64,000 nt of DNA, from positions 496,001 to 560,000 of the forward strand of contig NZ_JAYEER010000001.1 in assembly GCF_034653355.1 (NCBI RefSeq). Direction: 5' to 3'. The notes beneath the pieces were generated by a model. The model saw only the letters and a list, made by a program, of their open reading frames with translations, searched no databases and was not told the DNA's origin. A program made the translations under genes and the position numbers. This document shows positions 63,184-64,000 of this stretch, piece after piece (positions within the stretch are counted from its first letter, which is position 1; every line of letters begins with the position of its first letter). The stretch comes from Nitrospirillum sp034653355 (GTDB lineage Bacteria > Pseudomonadota > Alphaproteobacteria > Azospirillales > Azospirillaceae).

Positions 63184-64000
63184 ATGGCCTCAGTTCGGGA
63201 GATTGAAGTCGACTGTCCGCTTGCCACTCGCGCGCCGGCCCCGCGCGGACGCACCACCAAGACCGTTCTTCTGGCGGCCACCGCCGCCGCCGCCATCAGC
63301 CTGATGGTGGGCCTGTCCGCCATCGCCACCCCGGCGCTGGCGCAAGAGGCGGCCCCCGCCGAACCGCCGGGCATCAAGTGGTCCGCCTATGTCGAGGCCG
63401 GCGCCACCTTCAATAGCAACGGCCCCACCGGCGGCACCAACTACGGCCACCTGTTCACGGACAAGACCAACCAGCTGGTCCTGAATCAGCTGTCGGGCAC
63501 CGTTTCCAAGGATCTGGACCCCAAGGCCGAAGGCTTCGACTGGGGCTTCAAGGTGCAAGGCTTCTACGGCACCGACGCGCGCTACACCCACTTCCTGGGC
63601 ATCCTGGACACGGGCATCAAGGAACGCACCCAGTTCGACCTGGTGGAAGCCAACGTCCTGCTGCACTTCCCCAGCCCCGGCGCCGGCGGCCTGGACCTGA
63701 AGGTGGGCGCGTTCTCCACGCCGCTGGGCGCGGAAGTGATCGCCGCCCCGTCCAACCTGCTCTACAGCCACAGCTACATCTTCAACTTCGGCCTGCCGCT
63801 GAAGCACACCGGCGCGCTGGCCACCCTGCACCTGACGCCGGACATCGACCTCTATGGCGGCATCGACAGCGGCGTGAACACGACGCTGAGCGACGGCGAC
63901 AACAACAGCGCCGCCGCCGGCATCTTCGGCATCGGCCTGAACAACCTGGCGGACGGCAAGCTGACCGTGCTGGCCCTGACCCATGTGGGTCCGGAGAACC
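63184..64000 (+). CDS. Outer-membrane beta-barrel protein (bbp2/OmpL-like, partial)
   Basis: 272 codons are visible before the right edge. A long N-region and signal peptide (AISLMVGLSAIATPALAQ) precede beta strands typical of the bbp2 family: IKWSAYVEAGATFNSNGPTG, NQLVLNQLSGTVSKDLDP, WGFKVQGFYGTDARYTHF and VEANVLLHFPSPGAGGLDLK. Members of this family are outer-membrane barrels that are frequently found near amtB and glnK. The start follows CACGGAG. A consensus sigma-54 promoter lies just upstream, so it is probably induced under nitrogen limitation together with amtB and could pass nitrogen compounds. The rest of the gene is outside the window. Confidence 0.85.
   Translation, partial: MASVREIEVDCPLATRAPAPRGRTTKTVLLAATAAAAISLMVGLSAIATPALAQEAAPAEPPGIKWSAYVEAGATFNSNGPTGGTNYGHLFTDKTNQLVLNQLSGTVSKDLDPKAEGFDWGFKVQGFYGTDARYTHFLGILDTGIKERTQFDLVEANVLLHFPSPGAGGLDLKVGAFSTPLGAEVIAAPSNLLYSHSYIFNFGLPLKHTGALATLHLTPDIDLYGGIDSGVNTTLSDGDNNSAAAGIFGIGLNNLADGKLTVLALTHVGPEN

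Overview
The window is GC-rich, gene-dense DNA from a Gram-negative bacterium with outer-membrane TonB receptors. Malate synthase G, a lut-type L-lactate system, amtB/glnK and an R-body (Reb) locus together suggest an alphaproteobacterium, most likely Rhodospirillales/Azospirillaceae. The taxonomy is inference. No rRNA, tRNA, CRISPR array, transposase or integrase was seen.

Layout. 0-5 kb: the tail of a TonB-like protein, a FadR-type GntR regulator with an operator in front of it, an S41-like membrane-anchored protein, an unknown protein, a histidine phosphatase and a DUF2306 membrane protein. 5-18 kb: carboxylate metabolism, with an acyl-CoA synthetase, the L-lactate permease lldP, the divergent lutABC genes, a large FAD/Fe-S D-2-hydroxyacid dehydrogenase and malate synthase G. 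Near-identical 19-bp palindromes lie before the GntR gene and in front of both lldP and lutA, which suggests one local regulator. 18-19 kb: a lower-GC island with two translationally coupled unknown genes sharing a domain, one ending in a HEPN-like Rx4H motif. 20.5-30.3 kb: a TonB receptor, a TPR protein, an oligopeptide ABC transporter made of fusion proteins, and a NylC/DmpA-type P1 hydrolase, together a plausible peptide or amide uptake and cleavage module. 30-37.5 kb: a hydrolase, an NTF2-like protein, a ToxR/CadC-like regulator and two tandem MacB/FtsX-type permeases behind a good sigma-54 promoter and a GTGTCCGC palindrome.

38-47 kb is the most unusual part: an R-body locus. A minus-strand operon carries seven RebB-family genes (four close copies of 88-97 aa and three diverged ones), then a 349-aa unknown protein, an Ala/Pro-rich protein and an 814-aa protein with an apparent nucleotidyltransferase core. 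The convergent neighbour is a regulator with a GAF-like N-terminus, a degenerate AAA+ domain and an AraC-type DNA-binding domain. Several gaps in the operon hold strong RNA hairpins. 47-61 kb: LacI and LysR regulators, a DUF1203 protein, an exported methyltransferase-like protein, a second TonB receptor, an S10 carboxypeptidase, a MipA/OmpV protein and an S8 protease. 60.6-64 kb: glnK, amtB and the start of a bbp2-type outer-membrane protein with a textbook sigma-54 promoter, a nitrogen-control neighbourhood.

Four genes (lutB, the hydroxyacid dehydrogenase, the R-body regulator and the S8 protease) are each broken by a frameshift that one restored G or C would repair. This looks more like sequencing or assembly undercalls than four independent mutations, so these genes are probably intact in the organism.
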